Source of the DNA: Megaustenia siamemsis
Lineage: Eukaryota; Mollusca; Gastropoda; Stylommatophora; Ariophantidae
Reading direction: 5' to 3'
DNA length: 64,000 nucleotides
Assembly (NCBI GenBank): GCA_032433765.1
Contig: JAVIAB010000051.1
Coordinates: forward strand, 78,770,244-78,834,243
The notes under the pieces are model-generated. The model was not told the origin of the DNA and searched no databases. It was given only the letters and a program-made list of their open reading frames with translations. The position numbers and the translations under genes were made by a program. Shown here piece by piece: positions 1 through 9,440 of the stretch. How positions within the stretch are numbered: position 1 is the stretch's first letter; every line of letters starts with the position of its first letter.

Positions 1-228
1 AGGAACAGAGTAAGAAACACTGACCTGAGGAAGAAACTCGAAATTGAACCAGCCATCGAATACATAAAGAAACAACAGATAAATTGGTTCGGCCACATAA
101 CAAGACAAAAAGAACTAACAATGACTCAAAGAGCCTTAAATAAACGCTACGAAAACGCCAGATTAAGAGGAAGACCGAGAAAAAAATGGATGAAGGAAAA
201 ACTAGCGTCACTAGGAGGAATAACATAA
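1..228 (+). pseudogene. 3' end of an RTE-like non-LTR retrotransposon ORF (truncated by the window)
   Basis: The frame is open from base 1 to a TAA at 226-228, giving 75 residues. It contains the C-terminal signature of RTE-like reverse transcriptases: WFGHITR at about residues 29-35, followed by a basic RLRGRPRKKW stretch at about residues 53-62. The same arrangement (WFGHL...RGRPRRRW) closes the larger element ending at 3558. The two copies differ clearly in sequence, so they are different subfamilies. The catalytic reverse transcriptase lies upstream, outside the window, so completeness cannot be judged. The ORF is followed by a short 3' UTR and an AAG-rich tail, as expected for a retrotransposed 3' end. 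The RTE assignment is family knowledge; the C-terminal motif and tail are seen directly. Confidence 0.75.
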
Positions 229-299
229 GAAGAGGACAACAGAAGAGCAAAGAATCGCAGATTGTTTCTCCCCTCGACGCCAACGGCAATGGAGGAAGG

Positions 300-341
300 A
301 TAGAAGAAGAAGAAGAAGAAGAAGAAGAAGAAGAAGAAGAG
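300..341 (+). repeat. (AAG)n tail of the upstream non-LTR element
   Basis: About 13 AAG triplets follow the 3' UTR of the element ending at 228 and run directly into satellite 1. RTE-clade elements often end in short tandem repeats instead of poly(A). The second element also ends in an AGAAG-rich tract (about 3588-3609), which supports reading this as the retrotransposon tail and not an unrelated microsatellite. Confidence 0.8.
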
Positions 342-427
342 AGTTAGTAAGTTGTGGTCATACACTGAAAGTCATGAATATATCATGATTTATAGTTAGT
401 AAGTTGTATTCAAACATTAAAGGTCGT
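342..427 (+). repeat. Satellite 1, about two monomers left of the RTE insertion
   Basis: Two diverged monomers with the satellite 1 phrases AGTTAGTAAGTTGT, CAAACATTAAAGGTCGT and GAATATATCATGATTTATAG. They are separated from the main arrays (3610-4108 and 5204-6290) by the full RTE-like element. The simplest reading is that the retrotransposon inserted into an existing satellite 1 tract. No clear target-site duplication is visible. Confidence 0.75.
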
Positions 428-627
428 AGGCTTCCGGTGTGTGACTGTGCTGGCAACACGACACAATTTTCGATGGGAGTCAAATTTAAGTTATAAGTTA
501 ATTTCTTTCCCCGAAGAAAAAGAAATTCAAGCGTTCTTGTTCTATTTCAAATGGATTTTTTATGTGATTTATATAGTTTGTGCGAATAGTACCATACATC
601 ATTGTGCTATTACGATCACGAACGAAA

Positions 628-1515
628 ATGTCAAAAAGCGGGAAATCTACAACACAAAGAAAACAATCAGAACGTTTAATAGGCACTTGGAACATCTGCG
701 GATTAGGTGATAAAAGCACAGAAATAGTTGCATTTATGAAGGAAAGGAATATAAAAATCTTAGGATTAGCTGACACAAGAAAGAGAGGTAAAATCATTAA
801 AGAAATACACCAAAGCTACACACTCGTCACGAGCGGAATTAACAACATGGCGGAAGTAAACAAACACAGGGTCGGTTTCATTATCGAAAGTAATACTGCC
901 AAAAACATACTAGAAATAGATGACATCTCGGACAGAATTATAAGTATCAAATTAGCAGAAAAAGGAGGAAATACCACTTATATTCAAACATATGCTCCAT
1001 GCAACGACACATATAGTGAGGACAGCAAACAAGAATATTTTGATGAACTATCAGTCACAATAAATAAAGTCAAAGACACAGAGAAATTGTTTGTACTAGG
1101 AGATTTCAACGGTAGAGTAGGACAAAGGAGAACACCATGGGAATTATACCTAGGACCATTTAGCGATATTAGAACAGAGTGTAACAGTAACGGTAAACAC
1201 CTACTAAATATGTGTGCAGAACATGATCTATATATAACAAACACATTTAATCAGCACAATCGTAACCAAATACTTATTTGGTATAAATGGAATGACACGG
1301 ACAAGGCCTCCCAAATCGATTTTATTTTGACTAGAAGACATCAAAGGAGGGACATAACAGACTCAAGATCTATACCAAATGCAATATTAGATACAGACCA
1401 TAAGCCTGTTTTACTATGGCAGAAAAAATGGGTTAGGAAACTACAGATGACAAGACCTCAAGCACAAAGAATCGATCTAAAAGCAATAAAGAATGTAAAC
1501 ATACAAAAGAAATAG
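628..1515 (+). pseudogene. RTE-like APE endonuclease domain (N-terminal part of the broken ORF)
   Basis: An open frame of 295 residues from an ATG at 628. An upstream in-frame ATG at 580 exists, but its 16 residues look like leader. Apurinic/apyrimidinic-endonuclease motifs appear in the expected order: GTWN near residues 19-22, TYAPCNDT in the middle, GDFNGRVG near 158, TNTF, then QIDFILTRR and DTDHKPV near 255. This domain nicks the genomic target to prime reverse transcription. The Asn of GDFN and the Asp-His pair of TDHKPV are retained, so the domain itself looks undamaged. The ORF stops at 1513-1515, but homologous protein continues in another frame from about 1519 (KEIEESVTNKYQ), showing a one-base-type frameshift between roughly 1470 and 1515. 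Confidence 0.85.
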
Positions 1516-3558
1516 AAGAATCCGTAACCAACAAATACCAAACCCGAATACAACCTACAAACATAGAGGAAGCATGGAAACAGTTTAAAGAAGGTCTAAT
1601 AGAGTCAACACAAGAGAAATGCGGTCTGAAAAATATAGGAAAGAGCAGAAAGAAACTTACAAGATGGTGGAATGAAGTAGTTAAATCAGCAGTGAAACAC
1701 AAGAAAGAAAAGTATAAAACGTGGCAGAAGACAAAAACAACAGAAGAATACAATCACTATAGACAAGCCAGAAATGATAGCAAAAAGATCCTAGAACAAA
1801 CAAAAGCAGACTCATGGAAAGCATTTGGTGAAGAATTAGCAAAAACATGTAGAGAAGAACCAAGAGAATTTTTCAAAAGTGTAAAAGCAATGAGAGTAAG
1901 AAATAATGATTATAATCCAACCATTATAATAAACGACAAGAACGGTAGACCAATCAGCAGCAGGAAAAACATAATAATCAGATGGAGAGAGTACTTTAAG
2001 GAACTATTAAACCAGGGAAATACAAACGGAAATACAGAGTTTAAACATAGGCACTATGATGAACAGGAACCGAATATACTTAAAGCAGAAGTAGAATGGG
2101 CATTGAAACAGAATAAAAAGAACAAAGCAGCTGGTATAGATGGAATAACAACAGAAATGCTACTAGCCTGTAAGGAAACAGCTATAGATTGGCTTACTAT
2201 CATATTCAATATGACTTGGGAAGAAAGAAAAGTCCCAGACGACTGGCAAAAAGCTATCATTGTCCCATTTTGGAAGAATAAAGGAAGTAAAAGGGAGTGT
2301 GAAATGTACAGAGGAATATCCCTATTGAGTCAAGTTGGTAAAATGTTTGCTAAAATATTAGAGAGGAGAGTAAGATACATAATAGAACCTCAATTAAATA
2401 ATAATTCGGATTCAGAAAAGGCAAAAGCTGTACTGATGCTATATTTACATTGAGACAACGATGTGAAAAAAACAATAGAATATGACAGAAACCTAAATAT
2501 AGTGTTTATAGATCAGGAAAAAGCGTTTGATCGTGTGGACAGGAACAAACTTTGGCAAACTTTAGAAAGCTACAGGCTATCAGGACAACTACTAGAAAAT
2601 ATAATAGCACTATATAAAAAACAGTCAAAGTGCCGTCAGAACATCGGAAGGTCTGTCAGAATGGTTTCAGGTTACAACAGGAGTAAGACAAGGATGTGTC
2701 CTCTCACCACTCCTCTTCATCATATATATGGACAAAATAAATCAGGAAACAACCAACAATGAGGACAAATCAAATAATAACATAGAGGTAGAAAACTCCA
2801 ACATCAATGAGCTACTCTTCGCAGATGACCAATGCCTAATATATGAGGATGAAAACCTGCTACAACAGCATTTAACATCTCTAGATAAAAGCTGCACAAA
2901 CTACAGTATGAAAATTAACACAGCAAAAACAGAGGCTATAAGAATAAGCAAATTAACACACCCATTAAACATCAAGATCAAAGATAAAGAAATAAAACAA
3001 GTAGAGGAATTCAAGTATTTAGGCGCAATGTTCACAGAAGATGGAAAACTAGACTAGAGAAATTGACATGAGAATACAAAAGCGAATGCTGTCACATACC
3101 AGCTTTCACCATTGCTAAGACATCCAAACATTTCTATGCCAGCTAAACAACAAATGATAAATAGCATCTTCATACCAACTTTGTGCTATGAAAGTCAAAC
3201 ATGGACCCTTTCTAAATCACATTTAAGAAAGATCAATACATGTGAGATGCGATGCTTGAGAAAAGTAACAAACAACACAAGAAGAGATATAATACCAAAT
3301 GAAACCGTAAGAAAAATGGTAGGAACAAAACCCTGCCAATAATATATAGAACAACAACAACTTAAATGGTTTGGCCACCTGGTCAGAATGAATCCTCACC
3401 AATCACCATCAAGGGCGTTCTTCTCGAGAATGCATGGAAAAAGACCAAGAGGAAGACCCAGAAGAAGATGGATAGATGCAGTGACAGAGACATGTAACAA
3501 CAAAGGAAAATCACTAATTCAGACAGTTCGAGCAGCACAAGAACGACAAATGATATAA
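1516..3558 (+). pseudogene. RTE-like reverse transcriptase and C-terminal domain, multiply frameshifted
   Basis: Reverse-transcriptase motifs are readable by switching frames: AAGIDGITTEML and KAIIVPFWKNKG (about 2125-2285), YRGISLLSQVGK, FIDQEKAFDRVDR (about 2508-2545), GVRQGCVLSP (2680-2709), the catalytic FADD (2818-2829), and FKYLGAMF (about 3010). The C-terminus has WFGHLVR and RGRPRRRW and ends at a TAA at 3556-3558. Frameshifts lie near 1500, 2415, 2465 (an A-rich run), 2650 and 3055, and an in-frame TAA sits at 3340-3342. Several breaks fall in or near homopolymers, so a few could be sequencing errors, but the number makes a dead copy most likely. Catalytic aspartates are present. Confidence 0.85.
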
Positions 3559-3609
3559 ACCACGACACCTTTTAGGTATCAGTGAAAAGAGAAAAGAAGA
3601 AGAAGAAAA

Positions 3610-4108
3610 TAGTAAGTTGTGGTCAAACATTAAGGATCGTGAATATATCATAGTTGATAGTTAGTAAGTTGTGGTCAAACATTAAAGATCGTGAATATAT
3701 CATAGTTGATAGTAAGTTGTGGTCAAACATGAAAGATCGTGAATATATCATAGTTGATAGTAAGTTGTGGTCAAACATTAAAGATCGTGAATATATCATA
3801 GTAGATAGTAAGTTGTGGTCAAACATTAAAGATCGTGAATATATCATAGTTGATAGTAAGTTGTGGTCAAACATTAAAGTTCGTGAATATATCATAGTTG
3901 ATAGTTAGTAAGTTGTGGTCAAACATTAAAGATCGTGAATATATCATAGTTGATAGTTAGTAAGTTGTGGTCAAACATTAAAGATCGTGAATATATCATA
4001 GTTGATAGTAAGTTGTGGTCAAACATTAAAGATCGTGAATATATCATAGTTGATAGTTAGTAAGTTGTAGTCAAACATTAAAGATCGTGAATTTATCATA
4101 GTTGATAG
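3610..4108 (+). repeat. Satellite 1 array (48/52 bp monomers, about 10 copies)
   Basis: Tandem monomers built from TAGTAAGTTGTGGTCAAACA, TTAAAGATCGTGAATATATC and ATAGTTGATAG. Two length classes, 48 and 52 bp, differ by presence of one extra TAGT. Monomers are more alike here than the two at 342-427. The array starts right at the tail of the RTE-like element and ends at a (TC)n tract. Stop-free frames across it follow from periodicity, and no gene is inferred. Confidence 0.95.
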
Positions 4109-4129
4109 TCTCTCTCTCTCTCTCTCTCT
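4109..4129 (+). repeat. (TC)n microsatellite
   Basis: Ten TC dinucleotides mark the junction between satellite 1 and the degenerate retroelement fragment that follows. A CTCTCTC motif also precedes the related fragment at 6400, so this may be the remnant tail of that retroelement read on the minus strand. Confidence 0.9.
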
Positions 4130-4487
4130 GCGTTCAGGACTCAATCAGAGTAAGGATTCCAGACTCTCATATGAAGTCAGCTGTCAGGCTAAGTGTGTTG
4201 ATCGCCCCCACAGACAGAACATCACAATTAGAGTCTGTCAGATCCACTCTGACTGAACACCCGTTAATACGTTGCACTGTGTTCTGCGCCAGTGGCCCAG
4301 TGCATCCGATTTCAGCCAGCATTTTTTCAGGTTTGCTTTCCTTAGCCTTTGATTGTCCCCAATCTTCCTGCAAGGCAGCAGTTGATCTTTTCTGTCGGGG
4401 GATTCTGCCCTTAGATGGTCGGCCTTCCCAGGTTTACGAGCACCATCTGCCCGAGTCACTAGAGGTGACTAACACAGACATGCGACT
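4130..4487 (-). pseudogene. Degenerate C-terminal fragment of a non-LTR retroelement (copy 1)
   Basis: Read on the minus strand, the end of this stretch gives GAINTLSLTADFI followed by a stop and ESGIL. This matches GAIDSLKHTADFMRESGIL in the better-preserved copy at 6360-6866. Nucleotide similarity is visible over at least AGAGTAAGGATTCCAGACTC and AAGTCAGCTGT in both. The upstream part (toward 4487) is open but not recognisably homologous, and may be further decayed or a different sequence. By comparison with the second copy it is the tail of a Jockey/CR1-style element that has a C-terminal zinc-knuckle-like region. This copy cannot encode a functional protein. Confidence 0.55.
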
Positions 4488-5203
4488 TGTAATATGAGGA
4501 AACTGCAACAAGGAACACCTTTCATGCATAGCCTTCATTTGTTCCCGCCGCCTATCCCCATATACCGGTAAGTCACGTCCTCCCAAAAATGATGATCATC
4601 GTAGCACTTGATGATGTTAGGCCATCGTTGATGACTCCAATTCCGAACGTATAGACACACAGTCAGTCGTCAATTTATTCTTGTTGCACATCAAACAGCA
4701 GACCGTAAGATTTGCGCACGGCCGGTTTAGGGAACCAATACGATGACGTAGGACACAATGTCGCCAAACTCATAATCTCGATACCTTTAGACTTATGTCT
4801 GATTACTCAAGTGTAAACAGTCTACGACGAACAATACACGAAGCAACTTCCCCAAAGAGACAAAACTGCGACTGACGAAGTAGTTTACATTAATGTGTAA
4901 CGTGGAAATAACTTGCGTCAAAGAATCCCAATAACGGTCTTGAACAGCACTAATGTGACGTAAAGCACAGATGAAGTCTGGACGGTGGAATGTCTCACTC
5001 ACAACACTTGATTCGTCAAAAACGGACTGTTGTCGACCTACGACCTCGTCTTAGCGACACAGATGTATCAAGCATATCATCATTTTGACTTTTACGCAGA
5101 AAAGTGCAATGAAGATCCGAAATTAATCAGACCTTGGGTGCATTTTCTGCAGCGATCGAGAGGACGTGGACTAGATCCGCCATCTTGGAAACGGAAGTCC
5201 CAT
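4488..5203 (-). repeat. Dispersed repeat A (about 715 bp), inverted relative to repeat B
   Basis: The reverse complement of this interval aligns by eye to 14803-15540. Both begin ACTTCCGTTTCCAAGATGG, share CGTAAGATT...CTGTTGTTTGATGTGC in mirrored form, share GATGATCATCG, and end with CCTTGTTGCAGTTTCCTCAT. Divergence is substantial, with many substitutions and small indels, so these are old copies of one family and not a recent duplication. Its start abuts the satellite 1 array at 5204. I see no transposase or convincing ORF, so it is probably a non-autonomous element or part of one. Confidence 0.75.
5176..5200 (-). promoter_or_regulatory. ETS-like plus YY1-like motif at the start of repeat A
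   Basis: On the minus strand the repeat opens with ACTTCCG (reverse of the ETS core CGGAAGT) and, about 7 bases later, AAGATGGCGGA, which matches the known YY1 consensus (AAnATGGCGG). The same pair opens repeat B (AAGATGGTGGA there). Binding or promoter activity is inference from motif resemblance only. Confidence 0.3.
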
Positions 5204-6290
5204 AGTTGATAGTAAGTTGTGGTCAAACATTAAAGGTCGTGAATATATCATAGTTGATAGTAAGTTGTGGTCAAACATTAAAGATCGTGAATATATCATA
5301 GTTGATAGTAAGTTGTGGTCAAACATTAAAGGTCGTGAATATATCATAGTTGATAGTAAGTTGTGGTCAAACATTAAAGATCGTGAATATATCATAGTTG
5401 ATAGTAAGTTGTGGTCAAACATTAAAGGTCGTGAATATATCATAGTTGATAGTTAGTAAGTTGTGGTCAAACATTAAAGATCGTGAATATATCATACTTG
5501 ATAGTAAGTTTTGGTCAAACATTAAAGGTCGTGAATATATCATGATTTATAGTTAGTAAGTTGTAGTCAAACATTAAAGGTCATGAATATATCATGATTT
5601 ATAATTAGTAAGTTGTAGTCAAACATTAAAGGTCATGAATATGTCATGATTTATAGTAAGTAAGTTGTAGTCAAACATTAAAGGTCATGAATATGTCATG
5701 ATTTATAGTAAGTAAGTTGTAGTCAAACATTAAAGGTCATGAATATATCATGATTTATAGTTAGTAAGTTGTAGTCAAACATTAAGGGTCGTGAATATAT
5801 CATGATTTGTAGTAAGTAAGTTGTAGTCAAACATTAAGGGTCGTGAATATATCATGATTTATAGTTAGTAAGTTGTAGTCAAACATTAAAGGTCGTGAAT
5901 ATATAATAGTTGATAGTTAGTAAGTTGTGGTCACACATTAAAGGTCGTGAATATATAATAGTTGATAGTTAGTAAGTTGTAGTCAAACATAAAAGGTCAT
6001 GAATATATAATAGTTGATAGTTAGTAAGTTGTGATCAAACATTGAAGGTCGTGAATATATAATAGTTTATAGTTTATAGTTAGTAAGTTGTGGTCAAACA
6101 TTGAAGGTCGTGAATATATAATAGTTGATAGTTAGTAAGTTGTAGTCAAGCATTGAAGGTCATGAATATATCATAGTTGATAGTTATTAAGTTGTAGTCA
6201 AACATTAAAGGTTGTCAATATATCATAGTTGATAGTTAGTAAGTTGTGGTCAAACATTAAAGGTCATGAATATATCATAGTTTATAGCTG
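5204..6290 (+). repeat. Satellite 1 array (about 22 monomers)
   Basis: Same 48/52 bp family as 3610-4108. Monomers alternate between AAAGATCGTG and AAAGGTCGTG at the left end, giving a dimer-like pattern for about 5 copies. They then change to ATCATGATTTATAG types (about 5530-5870) and ATATAATAGTTGATAG types (about 5890-6170). This blockwise change in variants suggests local homogenisation. The array lies between repeat A and a retroelement remnant. Confidence 0.95.
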
Positions 6291-6359
6291 TATAGTTATA
6301 GATGTAGCACACACAAAAAAGATGACTGTAAAGAGATTACAAACTGCAAAAAAATTATA

Positions 6360-6866
6360 TCAGGAACAAAAAGAATAGTTTTGACAAGAAATCCAAATTC
6401 TCTCTCGACGTTGTAAGGTTTCTCTGCGATGAAGACCTAATAAGAGTAGGATTCCAGACTCTCTCATGAAGTCAGCTGTATGTTTAAGCGAATCGATTGC
6501 CCCATATAGTTTTTCTTCCGGGGAGTTGGGCGTGGACCACATTGCTCTTCTCAGGTCTGTGTACTGGGAGCAATCCCGTAGAACATGTTTTGTAGTCATA
6601 TTGTCCTGTGTATAGTGGCATAGGCTGGTTGTATCTATTTTGAATTTGGTGAACATGTGATTTCTCATTCTGTTGTGGCCAGTGCGTAGGCGAAGTATCA
6701 TGACTTGATCCCTCCTTGATAGTTTGTGGTATCCGTCACTCCCGTTATGCTTTTGGGTGTTCTCGTTTCCATTTTTCATGGAACTGACCATTGAGGATGG
6801 ATTTGGGTTCATCATAACTGAGTGGATGGTAAGGTACGAGAGAATTAAGCACAAGCGACACATCAT
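6360..6866 (-). pseudogene. C-terminal fragment of a non-LTR retroelement (copy 2)
   Basis: A minus-strand frame open for 168 residues. It contains LSRRDQVMILRLRTGHNRMR, then a Cys/His-spaced segment (CHYTQDN...KHVLRDC), then LRRAMWS and YGAIDSLKHTADFMRESGIL. This order, RLRTGH followed by a CxH-type knuckle and a LYGS/YGAI-DL-TADF terminus, is characteristic of the region after the RNase H domain in Jockey/CR1-like retroelements of invertebrates. Reverse transcriptase and RNase H are absent, so the copy is 5'-truncated. The first 50 or so residues upstream of KLSRRDQ may be chance open sequence. The same family is decayed further at 4130-4487. Confidence 0.7.
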
Positions 6867-7627
6867 ATAGTAAGCGACTGACTGATTCTCATGAAAACCT
6901 TAAATAAAGTATACTAAAATGTTAAAATAGAGATATTAGAAAGATTATTTAGATCATTAATACTAGAGTTGACTACCATAGCACTCTGGGACACCCCATA
7001 GGACGCCTTCAACTCCGCGTGTGAACAAAGAGATGTTAATTGTAGTTCGCTATTTGTTCAGTTTGATTTAATCGACAGGTCATTTTCATCGCATAAAGGA
7101 TAACTCAATAATGCTGAAATGGCTTCCACAGCACGATCCCCGGTATAAATCACGCCTGCCACATACTAGGGAATACACTGAAAATGATTTCAGTTCAGAT
7201 GCTCCAATTCCGTGGCACCCGCTACGACCTTGTCCCCAAACTCCTTAGTCGTCTCTTACGGCATACGTGGCAGGTGACAGTGACTCTGTTCTGTTCTCCC
7301 TTCACCGTGGTCAGCGCCCCCGTAGCCAAACGGGGGGCGCTAGTTGTGCAGATACCTAACTAGTCCTTGCAGGCTCTTGTTCCTACTTCTTCAACGTTGT
7401 GTTTCTGATGGTTGCAGTCAGAAACCACGTTCTCACCAAATACAAATACTGCGGGCCTTGAAGATGCCTTCCTTGTATCGCTATCACCATAACTACAGTC
7501 AACCTACCACCTCTTTCGTTATCACTAAACCTCTTGTGATCTGGACAGCAATCCATACGACAACTTTTTTTTTTTATTTGAGGCCTGATACGTCGCCCTC
7601 TTATGTCGAAAACATCATTTCTGTGCC
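6867..7627. other. Unassigned interspersed sequence
   Basis: No supported gene. The stretch about 7040-7300 contains phrases resembling dispersed-repeat material (for example CTCCTTAGTCGTCTCTTACG). A plus-strand open frame at 7344-7667 of 107 codons has no recognisable domain, includes a T10 run and ends in the satellite 3 array, so I do not call it a gene. Confidence 0.6.
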
Positions 7628-8806
7628 TTCCGAAGCATTGACTGAGGGGTTCCCAATGATACTATAACGTCTGAAGCATTGACTGAGGGGTTCCCAATGA
7701 TACTATAACGTCTGAAGCATTGACTGAGGGGTTCCCAATGATACTATAACGTCTGAAGCATTGACTGAGGGGTTCCCAATGATACTATAACGTCTGAAGC
7801 ATTGACTGAGGGGTTCCCATTGATACTATAACGTCTGAAGCATTGACTGAGGGGTTCCCAATGATACTATAACGTCTGAAGCATTGACTGAGGGGTTCCC
7901 AATGATACTATAACTTCTGAAGCACTGACTGAGAGCCCCCAATGATACTATAACTTCTGAAGCACTGACTGAGAGTCCCCAATGATACTATAACTTCCGA
8001 GGCACTGACTGAGAGTGTCCCCAATGATACTATAACTTCTGAAGCATTGACTGAGAGTCCCCAGTGATACTATAACTTCCGAAGCATTGACCGAGAGTCC
8101 CAAATGATACTATAACTTCTGAGAAACTGACTGAGAGTCCCCAATGATACTATAACTTCTGAAGCACTGACTGAGAGTCCCCAATGAAACTATAACTTCT
8201 GAAGAACTGACTGAGAGTCCCCAATGATACTATAACTTCTGAAGAATTGACTGAGAGTGCCAATGAAACTATAACTTCTGAAGCACTGACTGAGAGTCCC
8301 CCAATGAAACTACAACTTCCGAGGCACTGACTGAGAGTCCGTCACGATATTGTTGTAACTTCTGAAGCATTGACTGAGAGTCCCCAATGATACTATAACT
8401 TATGAAGCATTGACTGAGAGTCCCCAATGATACTATAACTTCTGAAGCATTGACTGAGATTCCCCAATGAAACTATAACCTCCGAGGCACTGACTGAGAG
8501 TCTGTCACGATATTGTTGTAACTTCTGAAGCATTGACTGAGAGTCCCCAATGATACTATAACTTCTGAAGCACTGACTGAGAGTCCCCCAATGAAACTAC
8601 AACTTCCGAGGCACTGACTGAGAGTCCGTCACGATATTGTTGTAACTTCTGAAGCATTGACTGAGAGTCCCCAATGATACTATAACTTCTGAAGCATTGA
8701 CTGAGATTCCCCAATGATACTATAACTTCTGAAGCATTGACTGAGAGTCCCCAATGATACTATAACATCTGAAGCATTGACTGAGAGCCTCCATGATAAT
8801 AGACCC
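7628..8806 (+). repeat. Satellite 3 array (40-41 bp monomers, about 29 copies)
   Basis: Monomers are built on CTGAAGCATTGACTGAG followed by CCCAATGATACTATAAC. The first seven copies (to about 7910) are a nearly identical 41 bp type with GGGGTTCCC. The rest are about 40 bp with AGAGTCCCC and many substitutions. A variant carrying GTCACGATATTGTTGTAACT recurs at 8341, 8503 and 8628, showing multi-monomer duplications. The contrast between homogeneous left and heterogeneous right suggests a recent expansion at the left. Confidence 0.95.
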
Positions 8807-9137
8807 ACCCAACTGTATCTTAGAAACCCACTTGAGTGCATCAATAACTGTTTCGGCCCCAAATCTCATTCTAGAGGTTATTGCATGGTAAACTCAACTC
8901 AACTTTGCATTGATTATCTCCCCTTCTTCTAGCCCAGGTTTCACTATTTCAGTACGGAAGCGTTTTATCAACACAACGAAAAAAAATTGCAATATTTAAA
9001 TTTATCTAACATATAACATACAATATATGTATATTTAGATAATTGAGCAACGTATTAGATTTCACCAATATCAGGATGACAAAAAGAGATGTAAAAAATA
9101 TGGTTTGATGACGGTTTGCACTAATCAAATTAAGAGT

Positions 9138-9192
9138 GACGCACTGTGCAGCGAAACGTACACGGCCAAATCGGCATGGCGCACAGTGCGTC
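9138..9192 (+). repeat. Perfect 12 bp inverted repeat (hairpin potential)
   Basis: GACGCACTGTGC at 9138-9149 is mirrored by GCACAGTGCGTC at 9181-9192, with a 31-base loop. Each arm is followed by a CGAAACGTA motif within a few bases, so the arms are also part of a short direct similarity. No function is assigned. Confidence 0.6.
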
Positions 9193-9418
9193 GAAACGTA
9201 TGGAAAGATTTAACTAACACACTAATACATTGTAAGGATGTTTACGTACATTCGCGCGCTAATTAATCTTGTTTCTTATTTTATCCCCATCTGCCTTACG
9301 AAGGAAGAGGTAGATGCCGCTTGCATTAATTTTTTTCTCTCTTTAATTGGCCTCTTCAATTGTCAAGTTTCCGAGTGTGTATAATATCCCGTCTACTTAT
9401 CTTTTCTCAATAACTCTA

Positions 9419-9440
9419 TCTCTCTCTCTCTCTCTCTCTC
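9419..9440 (+). repeat. (TC)n microsatellite
   Basis: Eleven TC dinucleotides in AT-rich unassigned DNA, followed by ACGTGGCAAAGCCATT. A similar CACGTGGCCAAATCATT occurs about 130 bases downstream, so the neighbourhood may contain a diverged local duplication. Confidence 0.85.

Larger units (their letters stand above)
428..3609 (+). mobile_element. Nearly full-length RTE-like non-LTR retrotransposon, inactivated
   Basis: This 3.2 kb unit contains, in order, a 5' UTR-like leader (about 428-627), an APE-type endonuclease, a reverse transcriptase, a C-terminal WFGHL domain and an AGAAG-rich tail. Satellite 1 flanks both sides. The order and total length of roughly 3.2 kb fit RTE-clade elements, whose single ORF encodes endonuclease plus reverse transcriptase. 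Copies of this kind are often annotated in databases as endonuclease-reverse transcriptase or craniofacial development protein 2-like. The reading frame is broken by several frameshifts and at least one stop, so this copy cannot move autonomously. The exact 5' boundary is uncertain because no target-site duplication is evident. Confidence 0.85.

Noticed and set aside
147..365. Minus-strand 72-residue frame with a poly-Phe run
   Set aside because: It is the reverse of the (AAG)n tail and the 3' UTR of the first RTE-like copy.
984..2260. Minus-strand frames at 984-1244, 1433-1753 and 2054-2260
   Set aside because: They lie antisense to the endonuclease and reverse transcriptase, which have clear motifs on the plus strand.
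3623..5456. Frames with MIYSRSLMFDHNLLST or KLWSNIKDREYIIVDS repeats
   Set aside because: Both are translations of the 48 bp satellite 1 monomers (48 is a multiple of 3) and end where 52 bp units appear.
7344..7667. Plus-strand 107-residue frame
   Set aside because: No domain. It includes an F/Y stretch from a T10 run, and its end lies in the first satellite 3 monomer.
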